Notes: generated by a model not told the origin, from the letters alone. Positions 1-8,499 are shown, numbered from the stretch's first letter. The stretch is DNA of 28,876 bases from Micavibrio sp. UBA2705 (GCA_002354205.1 DELD01000071.1:1-28876), one strand, 5' to 3'. Program-made: numbers and translations.

Positions 1-90
1 TATTTTCATTATAATTCAATAATATATTAGAAATAAGTTGAAATGATTCAATTTTACAGGTAATCAAGCAGGAAATATATTGAAATTGCC

Positions 91-120
91 CTACCTAAAC
101 CATAAGTGAATTATAGGTAG
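91..120. promoter_or_regulatory. Inverted repeat upstream of typA
   Basis: CTACCTA (91-97) and TAGGTAG (114-120) form a 7-bp inverted repeat with a 16-nt spacer, ending 21 nt before the typA start. It could be an operator or a hairpin in the mRNA leader. No convincing -35/-10 pair was found in the 141 nt upstream of typA, so the promoter may lie partly outside the window. Function is unproven. Confidence 0.25.
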
Positions 121-141
121 AGCCCTTGAAAGGTCACTTAA

Positions 142-1947
142 ATGTCTGAAATTCGTAACGTCGCTATTATTGCCCATGTTGACCATGGCAAAACCACTTT
201 AATCGACTCTATCTTCAAACAAAGCGGAACATTCCTTTCGCACCAAAATGTTGATGAGCGTATCATGGATTCCAATGACCTTGAAAAAGAGCGTGGCATT
301 ACCATTCTTGCGAAATGTACTTCTGTTGATTGGAAAGATCACCGCGTTAACATTATTGACACACCCGGACACGCCGATTTCGGCGGCGAAGTTGAACGTG
401 TTTTATCTATGGCTGATGGCGTTATCTTGCTCGCAGACGCGGCTGAAGGCCCCATGCCACAAACAAAATTCGTGCTTTCAAAAGCACTTAAGCTTGGCCT
501 AAAGCCAATCGTTATTGTTAATAAGATTGATAAATCTGACAGCCGCGGTGAAGACGTTGTTGATGAGGTCTTTGACCTGTTCGTATCACTTGATGCCAAT
601 GAAGAACAGCTCGACTTCCCTGTACTTTACGCTTCAGGCCGTAGCGGCTGGGCTGTTGAGAACCTTGATGATCCACGTGACAACCTTGACCCGCTGATGG
701 ACTTAATTACCAAACACGTCCCTGCGCCAACAAACGATGTTAACGCACCATTTACTGTTCTTGCGTCAATGCTTGATAAAGATAACTTCCTTGGTCGCGT
801 GCTTACAGGTAAAGTTTATAGCGGTCGCGCAAAAGTAAACGACACGGTTAAATCAATCGACCTAAACGGCAATAAAGTTGAAAGCTTCCGCCTGACAAAA
901 CTTTTACGTTTTGAAGGCATTGAGCGTAAGCCTGTTGACGAAGTCTCCGCCGGTGACATTATCTGTATTGCTGGCATTAAAGAAAGTACAGTGTCGAACA
1001 CAATTTGCGCGCCAGAAGTTGAAACACCGATCCAGTCAACACCAATCGATCCGCCAACAATGGCAATTACAATCACAGTAAACGATTCGCCGCTTGCTGG
1101 CCGTGAAGGTTCAAAACTGACATCAACAATGATCCGTGATCGCCTTTTGGCTGAAGATGAAGGCAACGTTGCAATCTCTGTTACTGAATCTGCAAATAAA
1201 GATGCATATGAAGTTGGTGGACGTGGCGAATTGCAACTGGGTGTTCTGATTGAAACAATGCGCCGTGAAGGTTTTGAAATGACTGTTTCTAAGCCACGCG
1301 TATTAATCAAAGAAGAAAACGGCCAGAAACTTGAACCATATGAAGAAGTATTCATTGACGTTGATGAAGAATATTCAGGCACAGTTGTTGAAAAAATGCA
1401 GCAACGTAAAGCGGAAATGACAGATATGCGTCAAAGCATCGGCAAAACTCGCATCACGTTCAGAGCGCCCTCACGTGGCCTTATCGGTTACCAGAGTGAG
1501 TTTATGACCGATACGCGCGGCACAGGCGTTATGAACCGTGTATTCCTTGAATACGGCCCATATAAGGGCGACATCAGAGGCCGCCACAACGGCGTATTGA
1601 TTTCAAATGGTGATGGTCAGGCCGTTAGTTACGCATTGTTTAACCTACAAGACCGTGGCTTTATGTTCATCGAACCACAAGCGGACGTCTATGAAGGCAT
1701 GGTCGTAGGTCAGCATAACCGCGAAAATGACCTTGATGTAAACATTCTTAAAGGTAAAAAGCTTACAAACGTCCGTGCATCAGGTACAGATGAAGCCGTG
1801 ACCCTTGTTCCGCCACGCAAAATGACTTTGGAAGACATGATGTCTTACATTAACAATGATGAATTGGTGGAAGTTACACCGAAGAATCTACGTCTACGTA
1901 AACGTTACTTAAAGCCAAGCGACAGAAAACTTGCTGCAAAAGCGTAG
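142..1947 (+). CDS. typA: Ribosome-associated translational GTPase TypA/BipA
   Basis: TypA (BipA) is an EF-G-like GTPase that binds the 70S ribosome and supports 50S assembly and growth under stress or cold. The 601-aa length is normal for the family. All G motifs are present: G1 AHVDHGKT (11-18), G2 ERGIT (50-54), G3 DTPGH (73-77) and G4 NKID (127-130). The rest follows the EF-G-like domains and ends in the basic C-terminal domain, with RLRKRYLKPSDR near the end. AAAGG at 129-133 sits 8 nt before the ATG and supports this start. The gene stands alone: the next gene is on the opposite strand and a strong terminator follows. Family assignment is firm; its regulation is not visible beyond the upstream inverted repeat. 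Confidence 0.97.
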   Translation: MSEIRNVAIIAHVDHGKTTLIDSIFKQSGTFLSHQNVDERIMDSNDLEKERGITILAKCTSVDWKDHRVNIIDTPGHADFGGEVERVLSMADGVILLADAAEGPMPQTKFVLSKALKLGLKPIVIVNKIDKSDSRGEDVVDEVFDLFVSLDANEEQLDFPVLYASGRSGWAVENLDDPRDNLDPLMDLITKHVPAPTNDVNAPFTVLASMLDKDNFLGRVLTGKVYSGRAKVNDTVKSIDLNGNKVESFRLTKLLRFEGIERKPVDEVSAGDIICIAGIKESTVSNTICAPEVETPIQSTPIDPPTMAITITVNDSPLAGREGSKLTSTMIRDRLLAEDEGNVAISVTESANKDAYEVGGRGELQLGVLIETMRREGFEMTVSKPRVLIKEENGQKLEPYEEVFIDVDEEYSGTVVEKMQQRKAEMTDMRQSIGKTRITFRAPSRGLIGYQSEFMTDTRGTGVMNRVFLEYGPYKGDIRGRHNGVLISNGDGQAVSYALFNLQDRGFMFIEPQADVYEGMVVGQHNRENDLDVNILKGKKLTNVRASGTDEAVTLVPPRKMTLEDMMSYINNDELVEVTPKNLRLRKRYLKPSDRKLAAKA

Positions 1948-1973
1948 CTTAAATACAGTATAAAAGAACAAAT

Positions 1974-2003
1974 AAAAAGGCGCTCCATTGTGAGCGCCTT
2001 TTT
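1974..2003. terminator. Bidirectional intrinsic terminator between typA and the 169-aa gene
   Basis: A 12-bp stem (AAAAAGGCGCTC / GAGCGCCTTTTT) with a 6-nt loop has an A-run on its left and a T-run on its right. It therefore works as a rho-independent terminator for typA on the plus strand and for the convergent gene ending at 2045 on the minus strand. Confidence 0.92.
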
Positions 2004-2044
2004 TATATTCAAAAACAAAAAGAAAAATAAAGAAAAATGCGGAG

Positions 2045-2554
2045 CTAGAAGCCACCGCCATCTTTGCGCATATCAAGCAAGGCATCAGGACGAACAATAG
2101 GCGACTTACTGCCGCCTGCGCCGCCTTTTGCACCATAGCGGTCATTGGCTTTAAATTCTTCTTCAAAAATCTCATCAAATTTCGGCATGATACCTTGATT
2201 GAGCAATACCGCGCAGCGTGCGAAAACTTTAAGAGATTTTTGTTCCCAATCATAGATTTCTTCGCCATAAGGCTGCCCTTTATGGCTCATAGCCTTGGTG
2301 CGCCATTCATTGGCTTTGCGTTCTTCGACAAGCACCCAAAGCAAACATTCAAATGGCGCTTCACCTTCTTGCGGGTCATCACGAATAACCTGTATCTCAG
2401 CTTCGACACTGTCTACCTCTGTACCCATGCGCACTTCTGCGCTCATGCTCACTTGCGTCGTTTCATCATAATGCGACCACGGCCATGTTTCATACGGCCC
2501 TAATATCTTCGGAACGCTGAGCATATTCATAATTTCTTTGAAGGTTTTACGCAT
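2045..2554 (-). CDS. Unrecognised 169-aa protein
   Basis: I do not recognise a family. The product is predicted to be soluble, with no signal peptide or membrane segment. It is rich in acidic residues and tryptophan in its first two thirds (for example GPYETWPWSHYDETTQ at 19-34, then LLWVLVEERKANEWR), and ends in a glycine-rich tail with basic residues (KGGAGGSKS, then RKDGGGF). The middle contains a likely helix with EEIYDWEQKSLKVFARCAVLLNQG. ATG at 2554 is preceded by the weak purine run AGAAAAAG; internal methionines at residues 9 and 11 are alternative starts. An extended -10 (TGGTATACT) lies 34 nt upstream. It is bounded by terminators on both sides, so it appears to be a single-gene unit. 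Reality of the gene is supported by length, spacing, promoter and terminator; function is unknown. Confidence 0.75.
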   Translation of the reverse strand: MRKTFKEIMNMLSVPKILGPYETWPWSHYDETTQVSMSAEVRMGTEVDSVEAEIQVIRDDPQEGEAPFECLLWVLVEERKANEWRTKAMSHKGQPYGEEIYDWEQKSLKVFARCAVLLNQGIMPKFDEIFEEEFKANDRYGAKGGAGGSKSPIVRPDALLDMRKDGGGF

Positions 2555-2587
2555 CTTTTTCTAACATAATTCAAAAACTTACAGTTC

Positions 2588-2596
2588 AGTATACCA
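2588..2596 (-). promoter_or_regulatory. Candidate extended -10 promoter of the 169-aa gene
   Basis: Read on the minus strand this is TGGTATACT, an extended -10 element (TG-N-TATACT, 5 of 6 matches to TATAAT). No good -35 is seen, which is usual for extended -10 promoters. It would give a leader of roughly 27 nt. Confidence 0.42.
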
Positions 2597-2640
2597 TGAA
2601 TAGCCTCATAATCACTATTTAACAAGCTAGAAAAATAAGA

Positions 2641-2671
2641 AAGCTGCTATAGGGATACCCTATAACAGCTT
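2641..2671 (-). terminator. Probable terminator in the 303-nt gap 2555-2857
   Basis: On the minus strand the RNA folds as a 14-bp stem (AAGCTGTTATAGGG with CCCTATAGCAGCTT, one G-U pair) with a 3-nt loop, followed by TCTTATTTTT. On the plus strand the same stem has one C-A mismatch. It would end transcription coming from the yceI-like gene, though about 190 nt after its stop codon. The rest of the gap holds only a small CCGGA-TTTG-TCCGG hairpin (2690-2703) and the candidate promoter at 2588-2596; no further gene was found. Confidence 0.5.
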
Positions 2672-2857
2672 TTCAAAACACCCAATATTCCGGATTTGTC
2701 CGGCAAATATCAAAAGGCAAGTCAAATTTTAAAACAGCGCATGCTGCACATATCTAACTTACCACAAAGGAGATTCTCTCTCCCTCACACACATTGAAAT
2801 AATGCCAGAAATTCGTAAAGACGAGGTAAAGAATAGATAAAATTTTAAATGATAAAT

Positions 2858-3523
2858 TTATTCTTCTGCGCTTTTATCCGCTTCTGCCGCATCATCAGCC
2901 TCATGGCGTATGCCTTCGACACTGATTTTGATAGTAACGCGGTCAGCAAGCAAGGGCAGGCCGTAAGTCATGCCGAAATCAGAACGCTTAATTTCTGCCT
3001 CCGCAGAAAACCCTGCAATATACTTCCCGCTAAAAGGATGTACGCCTGATTTGTTATGATGCACATCAAGCGTTACTGGCTTATCAATGCCGCGCATCGA
3101 TAATACACCGTGGACTTTGGCGGTGCTTTCATCAATAAGCTCGACAGATTCGCTAACAAAACGGATTTCTGGAAATTTTTCAACATCCAAAAAATCTTCA
3201 TTTTTAAGATGTGCACTCCATTTTTCGTGCCCCATTTCAAGGCTCGCCGCATCAATCTCCACATTGACAGATGATTTTGATAAATCATCATGGTTCAAAA
3301 CAAATTCACCATCAAAAGCCATAAAGCGGCCATAGGATTTTGAGAACCCTAAATGATCCCCGATAAACACGATTTGTGTATGTGGTTTTTCAAGCGCATA
3401 ACGCTCAATATTCGCCGTATTTTCGACGCCCTCAACTTTTGCATCTTCAGCAAAAGCAGCCGCGCTGATACCAAAAGCAAAAACAACCATTAACGACAAA
3501 AATTTTAAAACAGTATTACGCAT
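2858..3523 (-). CDS. YceI-family secreted lipocalin-like protein
   Basis: YceI proteins are periplasmic beta-barrel, lipocalin-like proteins that bind isoprenoid or related amphiphilic lipids; physiological roles vary (isoprenoid quinone metabolism, stress). The 221-aa precursor has a clear signal peptide: basic start (MRNTVLK), hydrophobic core to about residue 20, and AFA at 23-25 before the likely cleavage. The YceI domain spans about 41-205, with typical elements HTQIVFIGDHLGFSKSYGRF, the SVNVEIDAASLEMGHEKW strand region, DFLDVEKFPEIRFVS and a late VTIKISVEGIRH strand. An acidic tail (DDAAEADKSAEE) follows and is unusual but not rare. It lies 42 nt downstream of the TerD-like gene on the same strand with no terminator between, so read-through or a joint operon is possible. 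The ribosome site is weak. Confidence 0.9.
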   Translation of the reverse strand: MRNTVLKFLSLMVVFAFGISAAAFAEDAKVEGVENTANIERYALEKPHTQIVFIGDHLGFSKSYGRFMAFDGEFVLNHDDLSKSSVNVEIDAASLEMGHEKWSAHLKNEDFLDVEKFPEIRFVSESVELIDESTAKVHGVLSMRGIDKPVTLDVHHNKSGVHPFSGKYIAGFSAEAEIKRSDFGMTYGLPLLADRVTIKISVEGIRHEADDAAEADKSAEE

Positions 3524-3565
3524 TTTTTTCTCACTATAAATTACATTTAAAAGGAATATATATCA

Positions 3566-4837
3566 CTAAGTCATTTCGGCAACCACTATGCCGTATTCTG
3601 TTGCGCATTCAGCTAGCCCTTTAGGTATCGGCGTAGCGCTGGCCTCAAAAAACCAATTCGGCCCAATACGGTTAAAGCGCCCAATCTTAACGCCAACAGC
3701 TTTTTCTGCGCCAACAACTGTATCAAGTTCAAGGCGCATTAATTCAATTTGCGTATCCGCATTGACGAGGCGGAAAAAGATATTCTCAACGTCCTTAAAA
3801 CTCTGTTCTTTTTCTAAGCCTTGGTAAATTGTCAAAACAACCTCCATGCCGACAATATCAAAAGGCAAGTCAGACAGCTTAATAGTGATGTTTTCATCAT
3901 CGCCATCTCCCGCGCCCGTGCGGTTATCGCCATGATGCTTTACCCCGCCTTCACACGCTTCCATATTATTGTAAAAAACAAAGTCTTCATTTTCGCGGGT
4001 GCGCTCATCCTTATTTAGCAAGAATAAAGACACATCAAGGTCAGGCGTAGAATCATCCGAGAACACTTTCGCATCCCAGCCCATACCAATCATAACGCGT
4101 TTTAACCCTGGATCCATGCGCGTTAAATTAACCTCTTCGCCCAAAGATACGCGGTTAATACTCGCAGGCTTAGCAAGCGCATTATCGTCATCGACCAGTT
4201 CTTCCTTGGGCGCATCCGTAGCCGCCGCAGCGCTTTGATGCTCTCCACTTTGACTGACATCAATATTACTCACTTCTTCCGGCTGTTCATTTACCGGCAA
4301 ATCGGGGAGTTCAGGGACAGCTGGTGGCGCACCGCCAAATTGCGATGGACCATTATGAGGCGCCATAACATCAATCGGGCGAATATCATCATCTTCATGA
4401 TCGCCCGTTTCAACAATCATGTCATCATCGTCTTCGTGTCCACCGCTAGCGTTGCGCACAACATCTTCTTGCGCAGGAGACATTGGCGTTTCAGGCGGGG
4501 CAACATGGTCCAGCGTAATATCAGAAGCATCCGGCAAAGGCGGCACGCCAGATCTCGGGGCTGCGGGCGCAGGGTTTGGAGCTGAGCTTGGGGCAGGATT
4601 CGGCGCGGGGTTTGGCGCAGGGTTGCCTGCAGCCTTTTCTTCTGGCGGTGCGCCACTTAACAAGCGATCCAACTCCGCAGGGTCTGGCACAGGATTCGCC
4701 GGCAGCGCAGGCTTAAGCTGCTGTCTATTGTCACCTTCTTCTGCCGAGGACTGCGCCGACGGCTCAGCTTCGGCGTCACCCTCATCTTCGTAATCGTCTA
4801 AATTGATATCTATCGGATTAAGTAGATCATCATCCAT
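3566..4837 (-). CDS. TerD-domain protein with long disordered N-terminal region
   Basis: The C-terminal part (about 229-423) is a TerD domain, the calcium-binding fold of tellurite and general stress proteins such as TerD, TerE and CABP1/cAMP-binding homologues. Visible hallmarks are SLGEEVNLT (231-239), GMGWDAK, DLDVSLFLL (266-274), DFVFYNN (285-291) and the acidic metal-binding stretch GDNRTGAGDGDDE (303-315). The first 228 residues are acidic and Pro/Ala-rich low-complexity sequence, with NPAP repeats at 72-91, and look disordered; classical TerD proteins are only about 190 aa. ATG at 4837 is 3 nt after the stop of the antiporter gene, and AGGGGG within that gene's end supplies the ribosome site, so the two are almost certainly co-transcribed and perhaps translationally coupled. 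The domain call is firm; the partner or target of the long tail is unknown. Confidence 0.88.
   Translation of the reverse strand: MDDDLLNPIDINLDDYEDEGDAEAEPSAQSSAEEGDNRQQLKPALPANPVPDPAELDRLLSGAPPEEKAAGNPAPNPAPNPAPSSAPNPAPAAPRSGVPPLPDASDITLDHVAPPETPMSPAQEDVVRNASGGHEDDDDMIVETGDHEDDDIRPIDVMAPHNGPSQFGGAPPAVPELPDLPVNEQPEEVSNIDVSQSGEHQSAAAATDAPKEELVDDDNALAKPASINRVSLGEEVNLTRMDPGLKRVMIGMGWDAKVFSDDSTPDLDVSLFLLNKDERTRENEDFVFYNNMEACEGGVKHHGDNRTGAGDGDDENITIKLSDLPFDIVGMEVVLTIYQGLEKEQSFKDVENIFFRLVNADTQIELMRLELDTVVGAEKAVGVKIGRFNRIGPNWFFEASATPIPKGLAECATEYGIVVAEMT
4565..4624 (-). repeat. NPAP-type tetrapeptide repeats in the TerD-like gene
   Basis: Codons 72-91 encode NPAP three times, then SSAP and NPAP. 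At the DNA level these are imperfect GC-rich 12-nt units, richer in G and C than the surrounding gene. Such a run can change copy number by slippage and lengthen or shorten the flexible linker. Confidence 0.7.
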
Positions 4838-4840
4838 AAA

Positions 4841-5845
4841 TCATCCCCCTACTGGAATATGAATATCTGACATGAATAAAGCATATACGCCAATCGTATA
4901 AGCCACATATGCCGCAACAAAGACATAGCCAACGGTTTTATGTATCTTACGTGCAAAAAGTAACAATGCCGCAAACAATACCGAAACGCCGACAACTAGC
5001 ATCAGGTTCAAATTCATTAATTCTGCATTTTCACCAAGACCTGATATTGGCTTAATTGCTGATGTTACACCAATAATCATTAAAATATTAAAAACATTCG
5101 AGCCTATAATATTACCAAGCACAATGTCATTATGTTTTTTCAGTGCCGCGATAACGCAGGTCGAGAGCTCAGGCAAAGAAGTCCCCAGCGCAATCAATGT
5201 CAAACCAATCACCGCTTCGGGCACGCCGATAATATGTGCGCTCACTTGCGCCCCACGCACAAGTAAATCTGCGCCGACCGCAATAAAGCCAAGTCCCAGT
5301 AATAAAAATAAAATAGCAAGCGCCATTGATTTAAACTCAGGTTCTTCAATTTCTTCAATCTGCGCTTCGCCCTTTCGCGCCATGCTGTATTGCCACAGCA
5401 CATAAACAAGCAGCAAGCCAATCATAACCAAACCTGAAGCGCGGCTCATATCGCCTGTCGTGACCAAAAAGACAAAATAAAGCGTCGCAAGGATCATCAC
5501 GCCTAAGTCACGGATAAGATCTTTCGGACGCGCGGGTATCGTCGCAATCGCCGCCGTTACACCAATCACCAATAATATATTGGCGATGTTTGAACCAATT
5601 ACATTACCAATCGCAATCCCTGGGGAGCCGTTCAAATTCGCATTCACAGATACAATAAGTTCAGGCAAAGACGTACCGAAAGCAATAATCGTAAAACCAA
5701 CGATTAAGGGCGACACACCTAAATGGCGTGCGATATAAACCGCGCCATCAATCGTCCAGTTGCCACCGCGGATTAACATTATCATCCCAAGACCTAAAGA
5801 GCCCAAAGCTAAAATAAAGGCCTGACTGGTCGCCAATTCGTACAT
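4841..5845 (-). CDS. CaCA-family Na+/Ca2+ (cation/calcium) antiporter, YrbG-like
   Basis: Inner-membrane exchanger predicted to move Ca2+ out of the cytoplasm against Na+ or H+. The 334-aa length and roughly 10 hydrophobic segments fit bacterial YrbG-type members. The two inverted alpha repeats that form the ion sites are obvious: GTSLPE at 57-62 with GNVIGSN at 80-86, and GTSLPE at 221-226 with GNIIGSN at 244-250. The acidic residues of both GTSLPE motifs are present. A charged cytoplasmic loop (EAQIEEIEEPE, about 160-170) separates the halves. It is the upstream partner of the TerD-domain gene (3-nt gap), and a TerA-like gene lies 135 nt further upstream. Coupling of a calcium exchanger with calcium-binding Ter proteins suggests a joint calcium or envelope stress role; ion specificity is inferred from family, not shown. 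Confidence 0.93.
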   Translation of the reverse strand: MYELATSQAFILALGSLGLGMIMLIRGGNWTIDGAVYIARHLGVSPLIVGFTIIAFGTSLPELIVSVNANLNGSPGIAIGNVIGSNIANILLVIGVTAAIATIPARPKDLIRDLGVMILATLYFVFLVTTGDMSRASGLVMIGLLLVYVLWQYSMARKGEAQIEEIEEPEFKSMALAILFLLLGLGFIAVGADLLVRGAQVSAHIIGVPEAVIGLTLIALGTSLPELSTCVIAALKKHNDIVLGNIIGSNVFNILMIIGVTSAIKPISGLGENAELMNLNLMLVVGVSVLFAALLLFARKIHKTVGYVFVAAYVAYTIGVYALFMSDIHIPVGG

Positions 5846-5909
5846 TACTACTATTCTTTCATTTCATTATTTTTCATTGCGCAAAAAACAACAGGGCGCA
5901 TATCGATCA

Positions 5910-5938
5910 AATATAATACATATTGATATATAATCCAA
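5910..5938 (-). promoter_or_regulatory. Candidate promoter of the antiporter-terD pair
   Basis: On the minus strand TTGGAT (plus coordinates 5933-5938) and TATATT (5910-5915) are 17 nt apart and about 65 nt before the antiporter start. The region is very AT-rich, so chance matches are likely. Confidence 0.33.
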
Positions 5939-5980
5939 TACAGCAAAGCACAATAAAAGCAAAAAACCGCACAAAAAGCG

Positions 5981-6715
5981 CTATTCGCCCTTGTGACCAT
6001 CATCCCACTGCAAGCCCCAACCAAAAGCGCGATCCATTTCTTCGTGTCCGGGGAAAAACTCCGTATAATTCGTAACGTTCATACCGTTACGATTGTTTTC
6101 AAGACCCGCAATAACGCAGAGTGACAAATTTTTACTATGCACAGATGGAGAGACAACAATTTGTTTTTCGCCAGGGATACGTAACTGAATTTGCGGCGCG
6201 ACCTGCGCCCAGTCTTGCGCGCCTTTATAAATGTAAATATAAAGAATAACGCGTTTGATTTCGCTCCATTTCTGGCCATTAATCAGCATATATTCATCAT
6301 CACCCTCCGCGTCACCTGTACGCTCGTCACCTGAAAGCTGAATATAAGGCGCTGCGTTGTAACTACCGAAAAGCTCACCAAAAGCTTGCACTGCGCCGCG
6401 CGTGCCGTCTTGCATTTCATACAAGCAGCCCAAGTCGAGGTCGATATCGAGCTTCTTCTCAATCTTAAGCAAACGCCCAATCATGCTTTTACTCAGCGCC
6501 GTTTCATTATCCCACGCAGCGCCGACATTTATTTTATCAAAGCCGCCTTTTGGCGGGCTAACGGCGATTGAATCGCCTGAACGTCCAAGGAAGTCATTAT
6601 TCCCTGCTGTTTCTTGGTTACGGCAGACATAGCCCGCCGCGCCCAGTGAGTTACCATGCCGCGAAAATTCTAATCTAGATTTTGACGCGTTACTTAACGA
6701 TTCCTGTGAAGACAT
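5981..6715 (-). CDS. TerA-like tellurium-resistance/stress protein (TerD superfamily)
   Basis: A 244-aa soluble protein with a TerD-superfamily domain over about 75-240. Diagnostic elements are DIDLDLGCLYEMQDG (90-104), GAVQAFG (107-113), PYIQLSGDERTGDAEGDDEY (123-142, the acidic metal-binding loop) and KRVILYIYIYKG (154-165). This arrangement, with LGCLYE plus GAVQA, resembles TerA-type more than TerD/TerE-type members. The N-terminal 75 residues are polar and include the glycine-rich stretch SPPKGGFDKINVGAAWDN. The start at 6715 has AAGGTAGG a few nt upstream. A TATAAA on the minus strand (6744-6749) could be a -10 but lacks a clear -35. It is divergent from ettA and precedes the antiporter-TerD pair on the same strand. 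Subfamily naming is less sure than the superfamily. Confidence 0.82.
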   Translation of the reverse strand: MSSQESLSNASKSRLEFSRHGNSLGAAGYVCRNQETAGNNDFLGRSGDSIAVSPPKGGFDKINVGAAWDNETALSKSMIGRLLKIEKKLDIDLDLGCLYEMQDGTRGAVQAFGELFGSYNAAPYIQLSGDERTGDAEGDDEYMLINGQKWSEIKRVILYIYIYKGAQDWAQVAPQIQLRIPGEKQIVVSPSVHSKNLSLCVIAGLENNRNGMNVTNYTEFFPGHEEMDRAFGWGLQWDDGHKGE

Positions 6716-6837
6716 TTAACCTACCTTGAAATTAATCCTGCTATTTATACGGTTGCGCTTGCAATCTCGTACTAATTTGATAAAAACTACCTAACATAAA
6801 GTTAAAGCAATCCTCAAAAACTGCAAGGACGATTTAA

Positions 6838-8499
6838 ATGGCATCTTATCAGTATGTTTTCGTAATGAAAAGTGTATCCAAAACCTTTGGTGGCGGTAAA
6901 AAAGTATTAGATGATATTACACTTAGCTTCCTCCCCGGCGCTAAAATTGGCGTGTTAGGCCCAAATGGTTCAGGTAAATCGACATTATTAAAAATAATGG
7001 CTGGCGTGGATAAAGAATATCAAGGCGAAGCATGGGCCGCAGAAGGCACAAAAATTGGCTACTTAGAACAAGAGCCAAAATTAGATGAAACAAAAAATGT
7101 ACGTGAGAACGTCACTGAAGGCCTCAAAGAGATAAAAGCCCTTGTCGACCGCTTCAATGAAATTGGCGGCGAAATGGGTGAAGCTGATTGCGACATGGAT
7201 GCCTTAATGGCTGAAATGGGTGAGCTACAAGAAAAAATTGACGCTGTTGATGGCTGGGAAATTGACCGCACGCTTGATATGGCGATGCAGGCACTACACT
7301 GCCCACCGGGTGATGCGAGCATTAAAAACCTTTCAGGCGGTGAAAGGCGTCGCGTCGCGCTTTGTAAGCTTTTGCTTGAAAAGCCTGACATGCTGCTGCT
7401 TGATGAACCAACCAACCACTTGGACGCAGAATCCGTGGCATGGCTACAAAGCTATCTGGCACAATATAGCGGCACAGTCGTTATGATTACCCACGATCGT
7501 TATTTCCTTGATAACGTCACAGGCTGGATTCTTGAACTTGACCGCGGCAGTGGCATCCCATACGAAGGCAATTACTCTGCCTACTTAGATTCAAAAGCCA
7601 AGCGCCTAGAGCAAGAAGCGCGTGAAGATTCAACGCGTCAGAAAACACTTGATCGTGAACTGGCATGGATACGTCAGTCGCCAGAAGGCCGCCGTAAAAA
7701 ATCTAAAGCGCGTATTTCGTCTTATGAAGAATTATTCGCCGCAAGCCAGCGTGAAGATGTCCGCACCGCGCAAATCGTTATTCCAACGCCGCCGCGCCTT
7801 GGTAACCTTGTGGTTGAAGCGACCAACATCAAAAAGTCATTCGGCGATAAAGAACTGATCCAAGATCTCTCCTTTAAATTACCACCGGGCGGCATTGTTG
7901 GCGTTATCGGCGCAAACGGCGCGGGTAAAACCACATTATTTAAAATGATTACTGGCGTTGACACGCCTGATGGCGGCGAATTGCGCGTTGGCGAAACTGT
8001 GCAGCTTGGCTATGTTGACCAAAGCCGCGACAGCCTTGACGACAGCAAAAACGTTTGGGAAGAAATATCCGAAGGCCTTGATATGATGAAACTTGGCAAT
8101 ATTGAAATGTCGAGCCGTGCCTATGTATCATCGTTCAACTTCCGCGGCCCCGACCAACAGAAAAATGTTGGTAAGCTTTCCGGCGGTGAACGTAACCGCG
8201 TTCATATGGCGAAAATGCTCCGCAGTGATGCCAACCTCATCCTTCTTGATGAACCAACAAATGATTTGGATACAGAAACATTATCGGCGTTAGAAGAAGC
8301 TTTGGAAAAATTCGCAGGCTGCGCTGTTGTAATCTCTCACGATCGCTGGTTCTTAGACCGCCTCGCAACGCATATTCTCGCTTTTGAGGGCAATGGTCAA
8401 GTTGTCTGGTTTGAAGGTAACTATGAAGATTACACCGAAGACCGCAAGCGCCGTACAGGCGATGATGGCGAAGTTAAAGTCCGTGCACGTTTCGCGTAA
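6838..8499 (+). CDS. ettA: Energy-dependent translational throttle protein EttA (ABC-F ATPase)
   Basis: EttA is a soluble ABC-F protein that binds the ribosomal E site and gates the first elongation steps according to ATP/ADP ratio. The 553-aa protein has two nucleotide-binding domains: Walker A GPNGSGKS (41-48), signature LSGGE (165-169), Walker B LLLDEP (186-191) and H219; then GANGAGKT (358-365), LSGGE (447-451), LILLDEP (467-473) and H501. The inter-domain P-site tRNA interaction motif linker (about 240-320) is present and rich in Arg/Lys (RQSPEGRRKKSKAR at 279-292), typical of EttA rather than Uup. The start has AAGGA 8 nt upstream. It is a single-gene unit closed by a terminator and shares its upstream region with the divergent TerA-like gene. 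Nothing unusual was seen. Confidence 0.96.
   Translation: MASYQYVFVMKSVSKTFGGGKKVLDDITLSFLPGAKIGVLGPNGSGKSTLLKIMAGVDKEYQGEAWAAEGTKIGYLEQEPKLDETKNVRENVTEGLKEIKALVDRFNEIGGEMGEADCDMDALMAEMGELQEKIDAVDGWEIDRTLDMAMQALHCPPGDASIKNLSGGERRRVALCKLLLEKPDMLLLDEPTNHLDAESVAWLQSYLAQYSGTVVMITHDRYFLDNVTGWILELDRGSGIPYEGNYSAYLDSKAKRLEQEAREDSTRQKTLDRELAWIRQSPEGRRKKSKARISSYEELFAASQREDVRTAQIVIPTPPRLGNLVVEATNIKKSFGDKELIQDLSFKLPPGGIVGVIGANGAGKTTLFKMITGVDTPDGGELRVGETVQLGYVDQSRDSLDDSKNVWEEISEGLDMMKLGNIEMSSRAYVSSFNFRGPDQQKNVGKLSGGERNRVHMAKMLRSDANLILLDEPTNDLDTETLSALEEALEKFAGCAVVISHDRWFLDRLATHILAFEGNGQVVWFEGNYEDYTEDRKRRTGDDGEVKVRARFA

Noticed and set aside
816..1382. 188-codon open frame on the minus strand inside typA
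   Set aside because: It lies entirely within a firmly identified gene, its product is Ser/Arg-rich low-complexity sequence without recognisable motifs, and it has no promoter or ribosome site.
1909..2268. 119-codon minus-strand frame overlapping the typA terminator
   Set aside because: It crosses the bidirectional terminator and overlaps the better-supported 169-aa gene in another frame of the same strand.
2690..2703. Small hairpin CCGGA-TTTG-TCCGG
   Set aside because: Only 5 bp of stem and no T-run on either side; too weak for a terminator and no known element fits.
4419..4793. 124-codon plus-strand frame with Gly/Ala/Ser-rich product
   Set aside because: It is the complement of the Pro/Ala-rich disordered region of the TerD-like gene; the biased composition explains both its length and its repeats.
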